Assembly (NCBI GenBank): GCA_000310025.1
Contig: FN649727.1
Location: 2,128,816-2,192,815, forward strand
Source of the DNA: Ectocarpus siliculosus
Taxonomy: Eukaryota > Sar > Phaeophyceae > Ectocarpales > Ectocarpaceae
Direction: 5' to 3'
DNA length: 64,000 bases
This document shows, piece by piece, positions 58,201 to 64,000 of the stretch. The first letter of the stretch is position 1. Each line of letters opens with the position of its first letter. The notes beneath the pieces are model-generated. The model had not been told where the DNA came from, ran no database searches, and worked only from the letters and a program-made list of their open reading frames with translations. The translations under genes and the position numbers were made by a program.

Positions 58201-58815
58201 CCACAAAAAACTTGAAACAGAACAATGTGCTCATTGGCAGTGCCTCTTTGAACAGATACCACTGATACTTAGACTGAACAACGCGCACACTGGTGGCGCA
58301 TATTCCCTAATAAGAAGTACAAACACAGAGTCGGGGATAATGTGAAAGGTTGAACGAAGGAACTCTGGGGCTTGTGGCGCGGGACTGAATTGTACAGCAG
58401 CGAATGGACAAGCAAGAGTGGGGATGACGTAGCAGTGGAGTACGACATCGGCAGCAGCAAGTAGCAACAAAGAGTAAGAGTGCCGCAGCTGCTCTTGTGA
58501 GGCGAAAGGGCGATCTGCCAGAGTCCACCGCGTGGTAGGCAAAGGGGTGGGGTTAGGTGTCTGAGCGGAAAATCGATGAAATGTTCCGCAAGGTTGAATT
58601 AAATGCAAGTTTGTATAACATTCGAATTTCCGTCGTTATGTCGCAACATTTATTGTTGTCGGAACGTCTTGTCCAGCGGTCCTTGGTATGCTGTGCACAG
58701 TCTTCACGCGTACCAACCTTTCCTTCCAGCTCTGAAGGAGAGGGCGCCTGACGCCCGTGCCTGCAAACCTTGTATTGTAAAAAATATATATTTGGTTCGT
58801 TGAGGTTCGCTAAAC

Positions 58816-59095
58816 TGTTCGAGATTCCATCGACAGATTTTTCCTGTGGATTGGAAGAGGTGTCCCTCCTGGCGCCGTCCGCCCCTCCTGCGAGTTTGAG
58901 TCAGGTGTTGAGAAACGCGTCCGTTGTTGTCTGTCTTACTCTTAGAAACACACGCTCCCTCTCATATTTTATTTTACCCCCACAGGTCAACTTCCGAACT
59001 TGCTGCACTCCACGCACATATCCTTGCACGTCCATGGTTGGGTTCAATCCTGCAGGTCGACGGCTTGCATCGCAATCGAATGCGTGAAAGACACA
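58816..59095 (+). repeat. Dispersed repeat pair, copy B
   Basis: Partner of 487-775 in the same orientation. It keeps the ATTGGAAGAGGTGTC, CCTCCTGCGAGTTT, CCCCCACAGGTC and TGCACGTCCATGGTTGG blocks. A 105-residue frame (58770-59087) crosses it. Confidence 0.6.
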
Positions 59096-59993
59096 GCTCC
59101 CGAGAACGACGCGTAGAGCGTAGCTGCCGAGAACCACTATGTGTGACGAGGTTGTGCTTGCAAGCAGAGCAGTTATTACAATACAAGGCACTCAACCTCC
59201 TCAGGGTAGGTCTAATCAAAGAAATCAAATCCCGATTCAAAATGGAATATAAGAATAAATGAGTTGCATCTGCCCAAATCCGAATCGAAATGGCCTGTGT
59301 TGCGTCTTAACGGTAGATTTGCCAAAATGGAACCGAATCTCTGACGCACACCGCAAACAAACCCGAAAGGTCCGCCGTTTGCCGACTACCAGAGGTTGCT
59401 GTTGTGACGTTGCCATACCACATGGGGAGCTACCCCTCTGGAGCAGCACACACCATTTGCGTACATGGACCCTGTGTTGTACTCACACGAGGGTCTGTGC
59501 ATGCATGTGAGATTCTGAATCGAGCCTCATCCTACCGAAAGCCACGAATTCGTCTGGGCACTTGACGTTCGACAGCCCACGGGAACATGTCCTGCAGGCC
59601 AACATACCCCTTACACGATTTTGTCAGCGCCAGTCAGTCATGTGCATGCAACAACGATGCGCGGTCACACTTTCGTTGGTTGTGTTCTCTCCCTCTGTCT
59701 GCTCGGCCGTGTGCGACAACAGCATGTGGAGTTTGCGTGGGTATAGGGGTGTACGAGAATGCTCCTCGCACGATGTGCACACATAGGCATACGTCAACCC
59801 GAAGACACGAAATTACCGCGCTCAAGTTTAGAGCGGGCAACACATAGTGTCAAAAGATAAATTCTAGAAAGGCTGGACTCTTGGCGGCGTCTCCATCATG
59901 ATCGCGTTCCACCGGTGGAGATTCGAAAGGCGATGCGAACGTCTGAGCCCACGCAGCACCTGGCTTGCCTATCACCCAAGTAGACACTAATTC
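59096..59993. other. Intergenic, downstream of IMP4
   Basis: No convincing gene. The IMP4 transcript end should lie here on the minus strand. No AATAAA at a fixed distance was established. Confidence 0.4.
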
Positions 59994-62062
59994 TTACAAG
60001 AACCGCCGCTTCTTGCTCGAGTTCATGTAGGGCCTCATCACCCACTCGTTCTCGGCCTCAACCTGCGGGATTGCGTTTTCAGAATGGAGGTATTAATTTG
60101 TCTATGGCCATGCCCCTGCATATTTCAGCAGAAGGACTTCCGACGTTGCGCATAGGAAGATCCCCCAGAAGAAAGATGGCAGCTATTCTCCCCGAGATTC
60201 CAAATCGTCGAAGCTTCTTCTCAATGAAATCAAGCTTCATTTCAATCAAATCGAGGTTGTCGAGGTTGGTTGTCTCGTGCTTCTGCAGTGAGGAAAACGT
60301 GCTGCGCGTGTACGCGGGCGACAACAAACAAACAGCAGAGCAACTACGAGACCATATCTCATTCTGCAGCGTTGAGATCTCAACGAAGGGCGACGACCAA
60401 TTCTGACCTGATCAAGGGTGCCGAGTCGGAGTTGGTAGAGTTGCATTTCGAAGCGAGGTCCCACTTCATGCAGCACCATTTCCTTGCCACCTCGTTTCTC
60501 GTACATGTGATGACGAAAATACAAAACGTCCTCCTCGTTCGAGAAAGTCATCACGCGACGCGAGTCGGCCTGCGCGCGGGACAAACAAACAAAATTGTTA
60601 TCCGTCTGAAAATGCACTTCGGAGATGTCGGCGTGTGAAGCAATCCCGAGAAATTTCATAGTGGTATCCCTACAACGAACGACGGACTGCAAATTATCTA
60701 GTCCTTGGCACCGGTTAATACTAGAAGCTTTCTCCTGCCAAAAGAGCGAAATCGCCATTACGACGCAGACTCACAACCCAGCTGTGACGATGTAGTGTAA
60801 AATGTCAACTAATATTTCAACTAAGATTTCAAGGCCTGGAAAAGAATCCTGGATAGGAAACCTTTAGATATCGCACCTTTGGAACTGGAAATAGGTATTT
60901 CAGCACGTCTGCGACTCGTTGCCCGAGAGGTGTCGAGAACTTGTCGAAGATGAGATGTGGATAGACTTCGCTAACGGTGCCGCGGTCTGCAATATCATGC
61001 CGCAGGACGCAGTTTGAAAGCGTGAAAAAAGCCGTTGGGCCGAGAGGCAGATGGCACACGATGAGCCCGTCAGGTTCCCCGCGCGTCTCTTGCACCACGA
61101 TCATGTCCGTAAACTCGCTCGATCGGCACGCACCAACAAGTTCACCGACCTGTACGGACAAGGCATTCCGAATCAACAAAATTAGAGAGCGCCATGTGAT
61201 ACAAGGCCAAGTTTCTACGTAAAGTTCTAGTCATCTGAGCAATGCTGTGGCTCAGGGTCGAGCGGGCTGGAAATCTCTGGTATCTACCAGGGGCAATGTG
61301 AGGCGTCAGGCATCACCACCTCGAACAAATGGCAATGCTACCTAAAACTTGAACTTGGCTTGTGCTGCGGTGGTGGCCGTAGTCGATCTAGTGACCTCCG
61401 TGAACGGTAAGACATAAAACCCCCCATTCGGAGCCGAAGTGGCGAATATGAAACAGAAGGAGCCGGTCGCCCGGGTTTTCTCAAGTAACCCCAGCGGGGT
61501 AGATTCCGTACCCATTGGTGATGTGCTTAAAAATATTAATATTCGACGTAAACACAATAAATCCTCCTCGCGACAAACGCCCAACACACAAACACTGTAG
61601 AAGAATATTTCTGTGACCCCGGATCGGATTATTCAGATAGAGAAGCAACACCGTACAGTAGGTGGAAAACTGCAAGGGGGGGTGGACATGTAGGACGGAA
61701 AAATACGACATGGAAGCGTAAGTTCATGACACCGCGACCAGACAAATCATCGGCCATTGGCATCGAACACGCAAGTACCTTGGTCGTGGTGTGCGTAAAC
61801 AGGGCAAAACTGAAACGGCCTACATCGGAGCAAAACAACGAATCGGGATGCGTGGTGACGCGCTTCTCACCTTGTGGTTTCCTCTGTTGATTCGTTGTGC
61901 GTTGGGGACGACTAGCTTGAGCTCTTTCGCGAACTGCTTCAGTCTACTCGATGGATCTCGACTTGTGGTAACGCACACTTTCGGGTCCCTGATGCCAGCT
62001 TGTGCATATTCATCATCGATGGAGCTTTTGAGTTTGCACGTCTCGTCATCCTCCAACTCCAC
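59994..62062 (-). CDS. IMP4: IMP4, U3 snoRNP protein (Brix domain), 5' end missing
   Basis: Imp4 is a nucleolar Brix-domain protein of the U3 snoRNP (with Imp3 and Mpp10), needed for 18S rRNA processing. Four exons read cleanly on the minus strand, all phase 0. Exon a, 62062-61871 (64 codons): [43 protein letters not shown]. Exon b, 61149-60877 (91 codons): [44 protein letters not shown]. Exon c, 60569-60408 (54 codons): [40 protein letters not shown]. Exon d, 60062-59994: [18 protein letters not shown] then TAA. Every edge has a GT donor (GTGAGA, GTGCGA, GTCAGA) and a CAG acceptor. Introns are 721, 307 and 345 bases. The first 60-70 residues (usually MLRR... basic) were not found in 62063-64000, so at least one more exon lies upstream, probably beyond the window. 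No lesions are seen, and it appears to be a working host gene. Confidence 0.93.
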
Positions 62063-62066
62063 CTGG
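62063..62066 (-). other. IMP4 splice acceptor before the first readable exon
   Basis: On the minus strand GATTCCAG precedes GTGGAGTTGGAGGAT. The frame upstream is intron-like. This argues against GTG 62062 as a true start and for a missing upstream exon. Confidence 0.7.
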
Positions 62067-62759
62067 AATCATTGTGCATAACATGCATACCCAATCAGGT
62101 TGAGGGTGCCATACATCTTTGTGGCACTTAGAAGCCAAGGAGAGCTCACACTACACACAGGCAGTCCATAACGGAAGAGCGCACGATCTTGCGTGTGGAG
62201 TAAATGGACCCGTCGAGGGACAAACCGAACAACGCCCCCCAACCAACTTGGCATGGTCCCCGTGTCTGGGGCTGGCAGGAAGTGTGTCAAAACAATCAAA
62301 GAACACGAATAAACAAATCACCGATCACATGGGAGCTAGGGTGGCTTGCTGAACGAATGTAGCAGTTACTCCAATACTTAATCCAGCACCTTGTGATTGC
62401 CACTGCACGAGATATGGCATCGAGTATTAGAGGGAGGCAAGCACACCCGTAATTGTGAGTGGACGTGAGTTCAAGCACACCCGTACGTCGAGAACTGGGA
62501 GCAGTCATCTCCATCGGTACGCACACATCCTGTGGTGGGAACACTGCAAGATAGCTGCAGTGAGTCCAACGTAGTGTCCACTCATGATAAGCCTGTTTTC
62601 ATCTAGTCTTTCGTAGAGCGAGAGAATAGACTCTGTGATTCCACTGTCGCGCGCCTATTCTCGATGCAAGGGGTTCTGCGGCCTTAATTCCGGAGAAAAG
62701 TTAGGCTACACCTTGGCGAGGTATCACTTTCGGGTTGTTAAACTGACCGAACATCAAGG
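62067..62759. other. IMP4 upstream intron or 5' flank
   Basis: No exon resembling the Imp4 N terminus and no other gene was recognised on either strand. Confidence 0.45.
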
Positions 62760-63575
62760 TATGCGTATCATATAAGGCTTGCCGTCGGGAGTTTGGTATT
62801 TTGCCTCCCGGGGGCGACGCAAGAGGACATCCCGGTTGAAATCGTTGCATCTCACCGTTGGTAGCTACCGGTTTCCCAACTGCAGAGTTGACGTCATGTG
62901 TGTGTATTTTTTTTTCTCGCCGTGCTCTTCGAATGTGCGTGAAGCGTGTGAGTTTAGGCTAGTGTAGCGGCGTCTCTACCACACGCCGATCCTACTGTTG
63001 TGACCAGCTGCGTTTGATCGCTGGTTCTCATGTATTCGTACCGTGTTGCTCATGGTGTGTGAAAACGTGTGTGTGCGTTGCGCAGGAATCGCAAGTCTTC
63101 CTGCTTACGCAAATATATGTTGTAGTTATTGCGAAGGCATTTTTGGTTCGGAAGGCCTCCCGGTGAAATAGAACCAGTCGCGGCGACCTAGGAATCGATT
63201 GCACGTGCCACGAATGCCTCGAGGTCCTTGGGCATGCGCGGTAATGTACCGGCGAGCCTCTTGCGTGCCCATGAGAAGGAAACATGAGAAAAGACTCGCT
63301 GCGGCGAGGGAGAGATGTGCCGAAGCACGAAAAACATTGAAATGATACGTGCACAACCACAAGGCTTCCCTTCGGGACTTTGGCGCCTTGTCTTCCTCGG
63401 GCGACGCAAGAGGACATGGCCACTGTTATTGCGGTTGTATCGTTGTATATTTCAACCTTCGGTAGTGCCACGGTTTCGATACAAACTGCAGACCATGTCT
63501 CGCGTCAATTTGCGGGGAATTTTTTTTCTTCTCACGGTAACTCTTCGCGTGCGCCAGCGGCGTCTTTTGCCGTAG
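62760..63575 (+). repeat. Degenerate direct repeat, about 585-base spacing
   Basis: AAGGCTT(G/C)CC, then TCGGGA(G/C)TTTGG, GGGCGACGCAAGAGGACAT, ACTGCAGA and a TTTTTTTTCTC/TTTTTTTCTTCTC run recur at 62775-62930 and 63362-63535. The spacer between them carries no recognised gene. Confidence 0.55.
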
Positions 63576-64000
63576 ATCTGCTGCTCTAGCACAGACTCCT
63601 GCGTTGTTTAACTACATTCTTTCGGCGGGTATTTGTACGGTGGTCGCTCTTCCTCGCAGATTCTCTGTCATCAATTCGGATTATTCCGTTTCCTCGCGAA
63701 ATTCCCCGCCGGGGAATCGGGAATTGTCGGTCGGTGTTGTGTCTACTGCAGCAGTTGGCGTTGTGAGCCCCAGGCACGTACGATAGGTACCAACCAGCTT
63801 CTGCGCGCCTCTCACAACGATCCGCGGCAACAGATCCTCTGATGGCACATGTTTTTCATGCGCAGTGCTGCCTCTGTGGCTCAGCGGTGGTTGATCCCGC
63901 TGCCGTGGGTTGGTCGCATTTTGGTCTGGTTGTCGACATTTCGTTCCGTGAGCTTCCTTTGCGCGGAACACATCCCCGGGGAATAGAACCAGTTATTGCA
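63576..64000. other. No recognisable gene
   Basis: Short frames only. A small inverted word (TTCCCCGCCGGGGAA, about 63702-63716) and an AATAGAACCAGT word shared with 63166-63178 are present. Confidence 0.4.

Overview
This is a repeat-dense piece of a eukaryotic nuclear genome. Spliced genes with GT/AG introns, several retrotransposon families, a pogo-type DNA transposon, an APE-type LINE, a Helitron-type helicase remnant and many minisatellites all point that way. The one confident host gene is IMP4 (U3 snoRNP, Brix domain) at the right end on the minus strand, with four readable exons and introns of 307 to 808 bases. Intron-rich genes among chromodomain Ty3/gypsy, Helitron, pogo and LINE elements would suit a stramenopile alga, perhaps a brown alga. 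That placement is inference and no species is claimed.

Layout. 0-7 kb: low-information DNA, degenerate repeats, two small ORFs and a decayed Pif1 helicase of Helitron type. 7-9.7 kb: decayed Ty3/gypsy integrase region, minus strand. 9.98-12.52 kb: a 795-base near-perfect inverted repeat around a 0.95-kb spacer. 12.7-17.6 kb: a broken, intron-bearing gene-like region with a Ser/Gly/Asp-rich part, a small Cys/His motif and a possible tyrosine-recombinase end. 18.600-28.084 kb: an LTR element with whole ends (here element R), minus strand, 467-base LTRs and AATT target duplication. 29.755-36.286 kb: a chromodomain Ty3/gypsy element (element I), plus strand, LTRs of about 270 bases and TCCC target duplication. 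Three relatives follow: element IV (37.3-38.05 kb, minus), element II (39.4-42.2 kb) and element III (47.2-49.7 kb). 42.2-46.76 kb: a LINE whose ORF opens with a PAM2-like motif. 50.9-53.65 kb: a second LINE 3' end on the minus strand, split by other repeats. 53.716-56.038 kb: a pogo/Tigger-like transposon that contains a 100-base assembly gap. 56-58.2 kb: degenerate tandem repeats. 59.99-62.06 kb: IMP4. 62.7-63.6 kb: another degenerate direct repeat.

The window is best read as a graveyard of nested insertions beside one conserved housekeeping gene. No operon-like or pathway logic links the genes. The points most worth following are the PAM2-like motif in the LINE, the large inverted-repeat element, the tyrosine-recombinase-like remnant, the odd ends and double interior of the pogo element, and the palindrome in place of a TGG primer-binding site in the element I family.

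All comparisons were made by eye, so identity figures and many boundaries are approximate.
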